Shown: piece by piece, positions 46,851 to 58,149 of the stretch | How the letters are laid out: every line of letters begins with the position of its first letter | How positions within the stretch are numbered: position 1 is the stretch's first letter | NCBI GenBank assembly: GCA_034509735.1 | Contig: JACGWO010000003.1 | Span: forward strand, 10,726,001-10,790,000 | Source of the DNA: Sesamum alatum | Taxonomy: Eukaryota > Streptophyta > Magnoliopsida > Lamiales > Pedaliaceae | Reading direction: 5' to 3' | Length of the DNA: 64,000 nucleotides | Program-made: the position numbers and the translations under genes | The notes under the pieces: model-generated | Told to the model about the DNA's origin: nothing | Database searches by the model: none | What the model saw: the letters and a program-made list of their open reading frames with translations, nothing else

Positions 46851-48260
46851 GACTGCACAGTACCAATTTATACAAGCCACACAATATAACAACTATCTCA
46901 ACAATCCATTCGGAATCAAAAATGCAAAGTGAGTGAGCATCCTCACTTTGTATACACTCAATACGCTCGGCGTGTTTAAGGGTGGGCAACAACTCTCAAG
47001 TCATGCTTTTAACGAGATTTTGCTATAGGCTTGCTCTTATATCACATCTCCACCGCTTGAAGTGAGTTTGGAGTGAGAATCTAAGGGTCTTTTTCCCGGT
47101 TGTAATTGTGCTTTAGGTTAAGGTAGGAAACAAATAAAAATGAAAGAAGGGTTCTATGGGGTTAAAGAAATTAGGTGACATTACTCGGATAGGCTTCCAC
47201 TGTATGAATTTTCTAGTTCAAGTGCAACTTATTCCTTCTTTTGTCCTCCATCTTTTTCTTCTTTCATTGCTTTTCCTTCATTTTCGTCATCGTATTGCAT
47301 AACGACTTTCTCCATTTTCTTGATTTTTTTGTCGGGAGACATTCGATTTCTCCCTTTTTCTTCTCTTCCTTTTGACTTTTTTTTCTTTCCTTTTTTTTTC
47401 TTCACAATTTCTTTCCTTTAGACACATCTTCACGGGGATGGTTGAGACTTGCACTTGAACTATACACTAATGAGGGAAGAGTATCACAAGCTATCATTCC
47501 AATCCTTTAACGGTGGGGTTCAAAGGTTTAGGACAAAGAAACAGTTGTTTATAGCTTGTATTGTGCTTAATATGACAACAAAATCAGGCTCATTTGGTTC
47601 AATCCTAATGCCCTTATCATTTTCAACACACCCAACTCAATGTGCAGTCTCGACATGTATAACCGAGCAAGTTCTAGAAAATCAAGCCAAAGATGACAAT
47701 CACACAACCAAACAAAATAAGGGAGCAATAAGATGTGTGCTCATAAGCTCAAAAGCTCACCAAAAGGGCTTATGTGTGCTACTCACAAGCATTTTTTCAT
47801 CAAAACAAGAACGTTAAGATATTCATCACATGTGGCAAGTTTGAATTTTCCTATGCATGTCAAGTATTCTATTGCAATCCTAACAATTCATTCATAAATC
47901 ACATTGGCATGAGTGAAATGCGGATGCAATGTATCAAGGTTCATACGCATACTACCCAACAAATCACCAATTTTCAGATTCACAGAATCATAGCAAATGA
48001 GGACATCATGCTTCAGCCACACTCATCAATATGCATAAAATCAGAGGACATCAACCACCGCCATACTAAAACCCAACATTGTCCTTAATGTCGGTGCCCC
48101 AAGGTAAATAAAGAAGATAAAGAAAAAGAGATACACCCCTGAGGGTGCGGGGCGCTGAGCGGTGAGAAGAGGTGGAGACTGGTCGGAACAGCAAGGCGGT
48201 GAGCGGCGCTTGGAGTGAGGAAGGAGGAGCACCTAGTAGTGGACAGAAACGCTTTCCAAA

Positions 48261-48336
48261 TAGCCCATGGGTCACAGACTATCAGAAATTCGCATGACAG
48301 AAATGTACCAAGCATAGTCCATGGGTCATGGGTCAT
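48261..48336 (-). repeat. Internal hairpin pair of element G
   Basis: Two diverged stem-loops at 48261-48281 and 48314-48336 are built on CCCATG-GGT-CACAG and CCATG-GGT-CATGG (as on the + strand), spaced about 32 bases apart. They lie just after the GGGAGGCAACCC motif in the element's direction. The LTR of the same element carries intact versions. Confidence 0.7.
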
Positions 48337-48399
48337 AAATCCACCACCTGCATTGAAAAAGAGAAAAGAAGGAAAAAAAGAAACAAAAGATGAACATAA

Positions 48400-50548
48400 A
48401 AATGCATGGGTTGCCTCCCATGTATCGCTTGTTTAATGTCACTAGCTTGACGTTAGGATACTTATCATGCCCCTGCAAGTCGGAGAGGAGTTCCAGAATG
48501 AGTCTTTTGCGCCTCTTCGACATGGCCTTCTAGCCTTTGCCAATCCACTTTAACACGAGCCTTCTCTTTGTGATGCCACTCTTCACACTCTTTCAATTTT
48601 TCTGTCTTGCATGAGATTCATGCTATGCCTTGGTGCGTTCCTTGTACATTCGAGCATTCTCATTGGCCTTCTTCATCCACTTCTTCTTGTTTGGTTGAAG
48701 CTTATTGTTCTTGTTTCGATTGGGTGATGCTGCATCTGGTGGTTTTGCTTTGTAATTGGAAGTAACTCCATTTAACAACAACAACTTTCGTAGTTTAGAC
48801 TTCAATTCTTGATCCGTGTCTGCAAAATTTGCAACCTCCACATGCTCTTCTTTCTCGTCCTACAAATTATTCCCATTAGAATTTATGAAGCAATTTTCTT
48901 TGGGATCCTTACTTTGGACTAAATGGGCATTTTCAGTTCTAGGGGCATTGCTATCAATTGCAAATATTTCATGCTCATTCTTGTGTAGATATTTCATAGG
49001 CTTAAACACATGAAAGACTATATATTCATCATTAACTCTAATAGTGATTGACCTTTTTGCACATCAATTAATGATCTACTCGTGGCAAGAAAACGTCTTC
49101 CTAAAATCAATGGCATATTCTTATCCTCTTCCATATCTAACACAATAAAATCAACGGGGATGATAAATTTGCCGACTTTGACCAACACATCTTCCACTAT
49201 TCCCCTAGGATATTTAACGCTTCTATCTGCTAGTTGCAAAGTGATTATAGTGGAAGTAAGTTCATGCAGTCCATGTTTCTCAAAAATAGAATATGGCATC
49301 AAATTCACACTAGCACCTAGATCACATAATGCTTTATCAAAATTGGTATTCCCTATAGTACAAGGTATAGAAAAACTCCTTGGGTCCTTGAGCTTGGGTG
49401 GTAGCTTGTTTTGGAGAATCACCGAGCATTTTTTATTGAGCTTCACCGTTTCACCTCCTTCCCACTTCCTTTTGTTTGAAATCACATCCTTCAAAAACTT
49501 TGTGTAACTTGGCATCTGGGAAAGTGCATCAATTAGAGGGATATTAATATGAATCTTTTTAAATATCTCTAAGAATTTACCAAACTATTTATCCAAGTTA
49601 TCCTTTAAAACTCTCCCGGGATAGGGAATGTATGGAGGAACATCATCTAAATTAAGTTTGAGTTTAGGAGTACTCCCTTTCGTTTCCTCTTGAGGCTCCT
49701 CCTCTTTTTTCAGTTGTGGCTCGTCCATGTGCTCGTTAGGTGGTTCTTGTTCGAGAATTTTTTCACTCTTAAGTGTGATTGCGTTAACTTGCTACTTGGA
49801 ATTTTTCTCAGTGTCACTCGAAAATTGCCCCTCCTTTCTACTAGATGACATGCTCACCATTTGCCCTACTTGGACCACGATATTCCAGATTGACATATCT
49901 TGGTTTTAAAAACGGGTGCTGGCGGTGGTGATGAAAGTGGAGAGCATGTCTTCAAGGTTGCTCTTCTCCTTTTGCGGTGGTGGCTGTCGTGGTTGTTGGT
50001 ATCCCGGCGGTCCTTGTTGCAGATTGTTACTGCACGAAAAATTGGGATGGCGTGGGGTGGCTACGCCATCCCAGATTGTATGTCTTGGAGTATGGATTGA
50101 AATTAGACCTGCCACCATGGGAAATAAAATTAGCATTTTCATAAATAGCACTTATATTCCCTACCTTGCAGTCTTGACTTAAATGACCTATTTGACCACA
50201 AGCTCCACAAGGTCCTATGGGTGCGACGTTCCACATTATAGCTCCAAGGTTATTCACTTGTTGTGTTAGTGTCGCCAATTGAGCGGATATTGCAGTCATT
50301 GCATCAACTTGATGGACGCCAGCTACTCGTCGGTCTTGGCCATACGGATAAAAGCTAGATGCTATCTCATCAATGAGGACAAACGCCTCGGATGGTAGTT
50401 TCTTTATGATGGTGCCACCTGCAGCTGCATCAATGGTAGGTCGGTTAGCCAATGTAACACCATTGTAAAACATTTGTACCTGCTGCCGTACTGGGAGCTC
50501 ATGATGAGGGCAATTTCTAAGCATATCCTTGAAACGTTCCCATGCATT
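48400..50548 (-). pseudogene. Athila-like gag-protease of element G
   Basis: The minus strand from 50548: NAWERFKDMLRNCPHHELP, then FYNGVTLANRPTIDAAAGG (gag capsid end), the knuckle CGACGQIGHLSQDC, then FNPYSKTYNLGWRSHP, then in another frame GPPGYQQPRQPPPQKEK and STFITTASTRF. It continues to DVPPYIPYPGRVLKD and the protease ORF 49515-49018: MPSYTKFLKDVISNKRK, FSIPCTIGNTNFDKALCDLG, ASVNLMPYSIFEKHGL, FIVLDMEEDKNMPLILGRRF. The protease site reads CDLGAS, usual for Athila. After it come acidic and Lys/Asn-rich parts ending at NKRYMGGNP. Its 5' half is deleted and a few stops and frameshifts are present. Confidence 0.88.
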
Positions 50549-50562
50549 ATGCACCAAAAACT

Positions 50563-51806
50563 TGATTGCAAAAATATGTACTATCAAGTGCACTAGCTAT
50601 TAAGTAGTATAAAAGATATCGAACCCACGAGGATTTAATGAAACGATTACCACAACTATAACTAATCCCTAATTATTTGGACAACCGAAAAGTATGGATG
50701 ATTTAAGAATCTACGTAAAAGGAACAATAAAATCAACTATAGCAATCAATCACGTCGGAGACAAAGAAAACACAGATTTAGAGAGAAAAGTGCTATGGCT
50801 ATAGGTCCACCTAATCAACACAAGGCACTCAATGTTATCGAGTCAATCAAACAGACAAGTATTTTCGCACACTGAGGTTTTTCCTAATTTACTCCAATAC
50901 GTCTCTTGAGCTATACCGAACCTATTATTATCAAGGAATTAGGGGATCTCTCCACTCCTATACTCGTGACAATACTGCATTAAGTTTTGTGAAAAAAGCC
51001 TATGGAATCAGATAGATTATGCCTGTGTATGTCTACACATCATTCAACCCACACTATGAATTACTCTATCCACTATGCTAAATTTTCTCTCGGTTCATCA
51101 ACATAATTAAGAAAATCTAAGAGGTGATCAAACTCTTAAATAATAGCAACAAACACAATAACTCATGGATATGTGAAAATAATACTAGATTAATCCAGAA
51201 AATATTCAACACATAGGATCAATTAGGCTTTCTATAAGCCTTAGCAGAAAAAGAAAATTAGTTCATCTTAATTCTAACTAAAACTCAAGAGAAAGATTTA
51301 GGAAAATTGCTGGAAAAAAAGTGAAATCTTGTCCTCCTTTTTCCTTCTTTATATAGAGAGTCCTAACTGAGGTAGGAAAGGAATAGGATTCTATCTAGCA
51401 TAAAACTCTTTTCCTTTCCTAATCCTATTCTTCCCAAAACTCTAAAGTAGATTACAAAGGAAATAGGATCTCTTTTTGAGTGATCTAAAATCAGAATTTT
51501 TTTCATTTTTTACAAGTCAGTTCGTCTGCAAATTATGCCCAATGAAGATCTGATAACCCGTGGGTCACGGGTTATGCTTCTTGCGTTTCTGAAATCGAAT
51601 CTCTGATAGCCCGTGGGTCATGGGCTAACTTGTAATCATTTCTACAGAATTTTGATTCTTCTCTCTATTTCTGAACTCTTTTCTTGCATTCGCCCTTTTT
51701 TCCACCAAAATTCCTAAAAATCACAAATGTACCCAAGAACAAGCATTATATCGAGATAAAATAAGGGTGTAAACATAAGAATATGTTGTATATTTTCCCC
51801 CAATCA
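50563..51806 (-). repeat. 5' LTR of element G
   Basis: This is 1244 bp with perfect 6-base inverted ends (TGATTG...CAATCA on the minus strand). On the minus strand it has hairpins at 51627-51607 and 51575-51553, then TATATAAA at 51355-51348, then a long AT-rich transcribed stretch. It ends just before AGTTTTTGGTG, the start of an Athila-type primer site. It is joined directly to gag, so part of the leader and gag is deleted. Confidence 0.8.
51553..51627 (-). repeat. LTR hairpin pair of element G
   Basis: The first stem-loop (51553-51575) has perfect 10-base arms ATAACCCGTG and CACGGGTTAT with loop GGT. The second (51607-51627) has arms TAGCCCGTG and CATGGGCTA with the same loop and one mismatch. 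The spacer is 31 bases. Confidence 0.85.
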
Positions 51807-54042
51807 CGATCCATGATGAGTTTTACTGAACTACCCTTGTCTTTTTGGGGCTACGCACTGGAAATGGCAGCCAAGTTATTAAACTTAGCACCATCCAGAG
51901 CCGTGACCCAAATACCATATGAGATATGGAACGGCAAGCCTGCTTCCTACAAATATTTGAGAGTGTGGGGTAGCCCTGCATACGTCAAGAGGTTAGTAGG
52001 AGACAAGTTAGAATCAAGATCTAGCTTGTGCAGGTTCGTTGGATATCCAAAGTGAACTGCGGGTTATTACTTTTATGACCCCTCGGAATAGAATGTCTTA
52101 GTTTCGAGGAATGCAGTATTCTTGAAAAAAGGTTTTCCAACAAATATTCAACGTGATGAATTGCTCCTTGAGGAATCAAGTGAGACAAATCAATCATCAG
52201 CACTAAAAGTTTCGGATACCTCACTAAGAGGTTTTAGGTTAAGTACCCAATGGGTTGAGCGACCTCGCGAGGCACAACATGTTGGACAGCCTCTACAGGC
52301 CTAGCATGTCGAGCCACCTCATGAGGATCTAACCACAGTACCTGAACTGCTGGCTCCTATCGTGTCTGCGCCCTCAATTACACTAACATTCAAGTCCTTC
52401 GTAGGTCAGCCAGAGTGTCGCTCCCTCCCGTGAGGTATGGCTTCTTAGGCTTGATCGGTCAATTGGATAAGGATCCTAAGACATACGGGGATGCGATATC
52501 GGACATCGACTCGGGAAAATGGCTTGAGGCAATGAAAGCCGAAATGGACTCCATGAGTGCAAACCAAGTATAGACACTTGTAGACCTACCCAAAGGTGTT
52601 AAACTAGTTGGGTGTAAATGGGTCTATACGCGTAAACTTGGCGTTGATGGAGAAGTAACTACCTTCAAGGCCAGGTTAGTGGCGAAAGGTTACACTCAAC
52701 GACCCAGGGTCGACTTTGAGGACACCTACTCGTCAGTAGCCATGGCTAAGTCCATTCGGGTAATGCTTGCCATAGCTGCATGGTATGACTATGAAATATG
52801 ATAGATGAACCTGAAAACAACATTCCTTAACGGATTGGCTGAAGAAGAGATCTATATGGATCAACCGCAAGGATTAACAATCATTGGAGAAGAGCACAAA
52901 GTCTGTCGTCTTCAAAAGTCCATCTATGGCCTCAAACAAGCATCCCGGAATATTCGCTTTGATGAAGTCATACAAGGCTATGATTTCATCAAAAACGAAT
53001 ATGAACCTTGTGTGTACAAGAAGGTCAGTGGGAGCTCTATAGTATTCCTAGTGCTTTATGTGGACGACATTCTGCTCCATTGGGAATGACATCAGAATGT
53101 TAGGTGACACAAAAGAATGGTTGTCCACTCAATTTTCCGTGAAGGATTTGGGCGAAGCTTCCTACATCTAGGCATCCAGATTGTCAGGGACAGATCTAAA
53201 AGAATGTTAGGAATGACCCAAAACTCGTACATTGAGAAAATCCTGAAAAGATTTAACATGGATAACTCAAAATGAGGTTTCCTTCCCATGAGGCACAGGA
53301 TCAAGTTATCCAAGAAGGAGTCTCCCAAGGATGATGAGGAGCTTGAGAGGATGAAGTCCATTCCCTATGCCTCTGTCGTAGGCAGCATCCAGTATGCCGT
53401 CCACTGCACAAGGCCTAACGTCGCTTACGCTTTAAGTGTAACCAGCAGATATCAGTCCTGTGCAGGCGAGGCACATTGAAATGAAGTCAAGAGTATCCTC
53501 AAGTACCTAAGAAGGACTAAGGATACATTCTTGGTCTATGGTGGTGGAGAGTTGATCCTGGAAGGCTTCAGCGACGCTAGCTTCCAGACGGACGACGATG
53601 ATGCCAAGTCTCAGTTGAGGTATGTATTTAGACTTAATGGTGGAGTGGTAACTTAGAAAAGTTCCAAGCAAGAAATCACAGCCAATTCCACCACTGAGGC
53701 TGAATACATAACAGCTTTGGAAGCTGCCAAGGAAGCGGTTTGGATGAGAAACTACATCCAAGAGTTGGTTGTGGTGCCTAGCATTGCCGAGCCCATGGTT
53801 ATCTTCCGTGATAACAACAGAGCTATATCGCAAGCAAAGGAACCGAGATCTTATCATCAATCCAAGCACATACTTAAACGCTACCACCTTCTGAGAAAAA
53901 TGGTAGGAAGATGGACCGAGTCAGCTCAGCAGACAACACAACAGATCCTTTGACAAAGCCTATGTCACAAATTGCTCATACACAGCATCTTGAGAAGATG
54001 GGGTTAAGACATATGGGTGATTGGCTTTAGGTCAAGTGGGAG
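51807..54042 (+). pseudogene. Copia pol relic (integrase end, RT, RNase H) of the region-1 family type
   Basis: It is homologous along its length to element C pol: SMMSFTELPLSFWGYALEMA, SPAYVKRLVGDKLESRSSLC (integrase end); GCKWVYTRKLGVDGE, ARLVAKGYTQ; RT catalytic VLYVDDILL near 53055; IPYASVVGSIQYAVHCTRP; RNase H with EGFSDASFQTDDDD and FRDNNRAIS; natural end MGDWL. At least eight stops and several frameshifts are present. Most stops are TGG to TGA/TAG, CAG/CAA to TAG or CGA to TGA when compared with element C. The 5' part was removed by element G. Confidence 0.9.
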
Positions 54043-54044
54043 AT
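54029..54044 (+). other. Polypurine tract of the copia relic
   Basis: AGGTCAAGTGGGAGAT lies directly before the LTR start TGTTAG, as in element C. Confidence 0.8.
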
Positions 54045-54362
54045 TGTTAGAATAGGTGACCGTGAAGCCAATCCTATTAGAGGGTTCCTGTTTTGGAATC
54101 TTGGTGGCAAAACGTGAAACAACGCACGTAGCAGTTTGAAGAAAACGACAACGGGTAGGTTTCAGGCTCCCTATGTTGCAACCTTATGGCCACCATGATA
54201 TTGCATGTTTTACTTTGATCATGAGATACACCGAACACCCGGGAGGTTCAAGGGAACACCCCTTGAACGTGTATTTACTTTTCATTTAAAACATGTTTTA
54301 TTTTCATGTTTTCAATTTATCGCGCTTCCGCATTCGCGCTCCCTCCCGGGACAATCCACGGT
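54045..54362 (+). repeat. 3' LTR of the copia relic, internally deleted
   Basis: It starts TGTTAGAATAGGTGACCGTG (family LTR start), then after about 36 bases jumps to sequence near the LTR 3' end (AAACAACGC, AAACGACAACGGGTAGG, ACACCGAACACCCGGGAGG, CGCGCTTCCGCATTCGCG). About 1.4-1.6 kb of LTR is missing. The end, near CAATCCACGGTTGCT, is diverged. Confidence 0.75.
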
Positions 54363-54369
54363 TGCTTAC

Positions 54370-55183
54370 ATGTCTGCAATGCTACATTATCACAAGTTTC
54401 TCCTAGTTCAATGTGCATTTATTTTTGTCGTTCAACTCGTTGTACCATAGAGTATGCACGATTCACAGAAGGCACTGGATCTAGTATAAGTAGTTGGTTT
54501 CGCACATGCTCAAATCCTTCATTTTAACCTATGAGAAATTAGATCAACTGTGTAAACTGAGTCTGAGCAGTTACCTTGGCAGAGAGATTATAGGTGCACT
54601 GTGGTGGTGGCAGCAACACCTGATACTCGTCCAATAGCTGCTTCAAGTTTGTGAAGTAATCTGAAACTGACATGTCTCCTTGTCCTGAAGTGGTAATCTG
54701 GCGCTGCAATGATATAGCAATGGGCCATTGCATTCCCAATACCTCTCTTCCAACTCTAACCACAGACTCCTAGATGACTTAGTGTAAAAGCACCTGCAAT
54801 CTCCTTAGCTATCGTGTTCAAAATCCACGTGGTGACCATACTATCCACGCGAATCCACTGCTCAAACTTTGGATCTAGCACTATAGGTTTCACCGCCGTG
54901 CCGTCAATGAAGCCTAGCTTCATTTTCGCTCATAGAGCTTGTAAAACCGCATAGCACTAGTTGAGGTAATTCTTACCAGTTAGAGGTGTGCTAACCAAGA
55001 ACATCCCCGGATGATCAGCACCTTGTAATTGAAGCGCATCTATCACTGGTGGTGCTTCGACATTGCCGTCAGCTGCAAATCGCCTGCGATCCCCAGCAGT
55101 GGAAGATTCCCCCATATCCACCATAGAAGATGTAGCTCCGTTTTGCAGAAAATAAGCTCGGTATTCAGAGACCTTCAAATGAA
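54370..55183 (-). pseudogene. Copia element I gag remnant, minus strand
   Basis: The minus strand downstream of the primer site reads VDMGESSTAGDRRRF, MFLVSTPLTGKNYLN, stop, AKMKLGFIDGTAVKPIVLDP, MVTTWILNTIAKEIAGAF, then MSVSDYFTNLKQLLDEYQVL with LPPPQCTY, and finally GFEHVRNQLLILDPVPSVNR and AYSMVQRVERQK. This is the same gag class as element E. Frameshifts and stops occur throughout, and the zinc knuckle and everything after are lost at about 54370. Confidence 0.78.
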
Positions 55184-55196
55184 GGCTCTGATACCA
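55184..55196 (-). other. Primer binding site of element I
   Basis: The minus strand reads TGGTATCAGAGCC immediately inside the LTR. Confidence 0.85.
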
Positions 55197-55480
55197 TGTG
55201 AAATTCCTGGAATCACGCACAAAATGCACACAAAAGTGGGAGAAGAATTCTCATTTCTAATTGTCTGTATTTACAAATCTATGAACGAAAATCCCTATCT
55301 TCTGCTTTATATACAAGGCAAACAGTTATGGAGGTCTAACCACCCATCACCCTATTAACCACCTGGACTGCCAGCTAAGCTACACGTCAACTAATCAGCT
55401 AAAAAAAACAGCTAAGCTACACGTCAACTAATCAGCCAAAAAAAAAAAAAGACTACTTATAGAAACATAAAAAGGTGTGC
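55197..55480 (-). repeat. 5' LTR of element I (outer end uncertain)
   Basis: It begins TGTGAAATTCC on the + strand, next to the primer site. It contains GCTTTATATACAAGG (a reversed TATA box) and a tandem 33-36 base repeat (AGCTAAGCTACACGTCAACT) at about 55372-55440. No partner LTR exists, so the right end is a guess. Confidence 0.6.
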
Positions 55481-55499
55481 AAAGCATGTTTACAAGAAA

Positions 55500-55989
55500 C
55501 GCGCCTCTGCGAATAAATAAAGAGAACTCCTGAGCTGAGCCATGGTGATCATGCACTGCAACAGCCTCACTCCCTCTCTCATTGTTATTTTGTTTCTTCT
55601 ACACCCTTCTCACATCTATCCATATATATATATATGTATGTAAGTCGTTATCTATGTATCTAGGTATTTAGGTGTGTATATCCAATATATATATGAATAG
55701 TATATTAATAAAATATATTGATAAGGTTGACTTGTTTTGTTTTATAGGCAGTAATATATTCTTTTGTTATTTAGTGCATATGCACATATATATGTATGTA
55801 TTGTGTACTGGTAATAACTATATATATTATATAAGACTTTATTATAACTCTAAATTTTTAATATATAAATACTGAAACGTCTACTATAATTTGTCTCGTC
55901 TTTTAGTTATCTCCTTAACCACAAATATTATTTTAATCATCACGCCATATATCCATATTTTTGTACTAATAAATGATAATTCTATATAA
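55500..55989. other. AT-rich intergenic DNA
   Basis: No gene is seen. There are several ATATAT tracts. Confidence 0.5.
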
Positions 55990-56391
55990 AGGTATTACAC
56001 GTTTGCTCCGTTGGCTTGGTTTTTCGGAGTCTTTCGTTGAGCTTATTAAGTTATGTGTGTCTTCTATCAAGTTCTGGTTTGTTTTGAATGGTTCACAATT
56101 AGGGTTTGTGGCTCCGTAGCATGGTATTCGGCAAGGGGATCCACTGTCCCCCCCGCTCTTTAATTTATGTGCTGAGGCATTCAGTCACCTTATACTGGTT
56201 GCTGAGGATAGAGGTGCAATTCAGTCACCTTATTATGTTATGTGTGTCTTCTATCAAGTTCTCGTTTGTTTTGAATGGTTCACAATTAGGGTTTGTGGCT
56301 CCGCAACATGATATTCGGCAAGGAGATCCACTGTCCCCCCAGCTCTTTTATTTTATGTGCTGAGGCATTCAGTCACCTTATACTGGTTGCT
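55990..56391 (+). pseudogene. L1-type LINE reverse transcriptase, 5' fragment with internal duplication
   Basis: The + strand reads LRWLGFSESFVELIKLCVSS, then [20 protein letters not shown], then LVAEDRGAI, the conserved RT block of plant L1 LINEs. About 184 bases (56054-56237) are repeated immediately (56238-56391), with the second copy cut by the insertion of element J. A TAG replaces the codon before HGIRQGDP in the first copy. The endonuclease and RT N-terminus are absent, so it is 5'-truncated. Confidence 0.85.
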
Positions 56392-56710
56392 TGTTAGAAT
56401 ATAAAAACCATATAGGAGAGGAGGATGAGAACCCACAAATATACTTATAAACGTTTTCTCTCTTTTTTTTTTTTTGTTCTACAAATGACTCCAACATATG
56501 GGGTATTTATACTTACACAAATACACTCTTCAAACTCTCCTAATAAATAAGTTCATCAAAAACTAAAAGACATACATGCATTACATTAATTCCTATGCAT
56601 GTATTATACTAATTCATCTAAATATGAAGAGACATATTCATGTATTTTATCCAAATACATGAATAGCATATTTTAGACTTATGTATCTAGTTTATATATA
56701 TAATTCAACA
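56392..56710 (-). repeat. 3' LTR of element J
   Basis: 319 bp, a pair with 60635-60953. It contains a run of T at about 56463-56476 and ATATATA near its end. Confidence 0.95.
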
Positions 56711-56717
56711 CTCTCCC

Positions 56718-58110
56718 TTAAATTAGATTCATCACTCCAAGTGAAAAACGCAACTTCTTGAAAACATCAAACTTCAAAGCCTTCGTGAAGATATCCACAA
56801 TTTGATCTTGTGACTTCACGTACTCAAGCTTCACTTCCTTCTTCGATATGCATTCTTGAATGAAATGATACTTAGTATCAATGTGCTTGCTCCTATCATG
56901 AAATACCGGATTCTTGGCTAATGCTATAGCCGACTTGTTATCCACATAAATCTCTGTCGGATTCTTTTGTTGAAAATTAAGTTCTTTCAACAAACCTCTC
57001 AAGCAAATACCATGACAAACACAAGAAATAGCTGCGACGTACTCTGCTTCGCATGTTGAAAGAGTCATGATAGGTTGCTTCTTTGAATTCCACGTAAATG
57101 CCGAATTTCCCATAACGTACACGAATCCGGTTGTACTTTTCCGACTATCAACATCACCTGCCCAATCACTATCACAATAGCCAACGAGCTCAAAATCTTG
57201 AGAACATTTATAGAAAATTCCATGATCAATTGTGCCTTGAATATATCGAAGTATTCTTTTGGCAACTTTCAAAAAAGATGTAGTAGGAGCTTCCATGTGA
57301 CGACTCACAAGTCCAACACCAAAAAGAATATCTGGCCTTCTACAAGTTAAGTACCTCAAACTTCCAAAAAGACTTTTAAAATATGTGGAATTAATTTTCT
57401 TACCATCTTGATGTGAAGATAATTTGATTCCACATTCCACCGGGGTGCTTACGGGCATGCAATTTTCCATCTCAAATTTCTTGAGAATTTCCTTGGCATA
57501 TCTTTCTTGAGAGATAAATATTCCGTCATCTCGTTGTTTTACTTCAATGCCAAAATAATAGGACATTAAGCCAATGTCCGTCATCTCAAACTCCTTTGCC
57601 ATAGCTCTCTTAAAATCATCAAATATCTTTGGATTGTTTCCTGTAAAGATCAAGTCGTCCACATATAAACAAACAAATAACATATCACCTTTTGAGTTCT
57701 TCTTCACATAAAGAGCATGTTCATGTGGACACTTAATAAAGCCTTTGTTTTGGAAATAGTGATCAATTCGACTATTCCAAGCACGAGGGGCTTGTTTCAA
57801 GCCATAGAGAGCCCTTTTCAGTTTCAACACTTTTGTCTTCTTGGCCTTTCACCACATAGCCCGGGGGTTGATCAACATAAACTTCTTCCTCCAAAAATCC
57901 GTTCAAGAAAGCGGATTTTACATCTAATTGGTGAATTTTCCAACCTTTTTGAGATGCAAGAGAAATAATCAACCGAATTGTTTCAAGACGAGCGACTGGT
58001 GCAAATACCTCGTCATAATCAATTCCAGCTTTTTGCTTATACCCCTTTGCCACCAATCTTGCTTTGTATTTTTCTATCTCGCCTTTAGCATTTCTTTTAA
58101 TCTTGTACAC
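56718..58110 (-). pseudogene. Copia J: reverse transcriptase and RNase H, frameshifted
   Basis: From 58110: MYKIKRNAKGEIEKYKARLV, DYDEVFAPVARLETIRLIIS, HQLDVKSAFLNGFLEEEVYV. After a one-base frameshift near 57835 it continues as ORF 57830-56718: LKLKRALYGLKQAPRAW, the catalytic FVCLYVDDLIFTGN, SYYFGIEVKQRDDGIFISQ, GSLRYLTCRRPDILFGVGLV. RNase H follows, with LVGYCDSDWAGDVDSRKSTT, STCEAEYVAA and IYVDNKSAIALAKNPVFHDR. RNase H and the catalytic part of RT are intact in one frame. Confidence 0.92.
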
Positions 58111-58149
58111 CCATCTTACGCCAATCGTGTTTTTGCCTTTCGGTAATGA

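Larger units (their letters stand above)
46851..51806 (-). mobile_element. Athila-like element G (gag-protease only), minus strand
   Basis: From the right on the minus strand: 5' LTR (51806 down to 50563), a trace of the primer site, gag and protease, a GGGAGGCAACCC motif (about 48410), hairpins (48336-48261), a GGACAATGTTGGG segment (about 48085), a purine-rich block (about 47440-47230) and AATTACAACCGG (about 47105). This is the same order as element B. RT and integrase are absent and the 3' LTR is missing. It was inserted into the copia pol that continues at 51807. Confidence 0.82.

Noticed and set aside
47449..48088. ORFs of 122 and 104 codons on the + strand
   Set aside because: They lie antisense to the 3' half of the Athila-like element G and have no recognisable domain.
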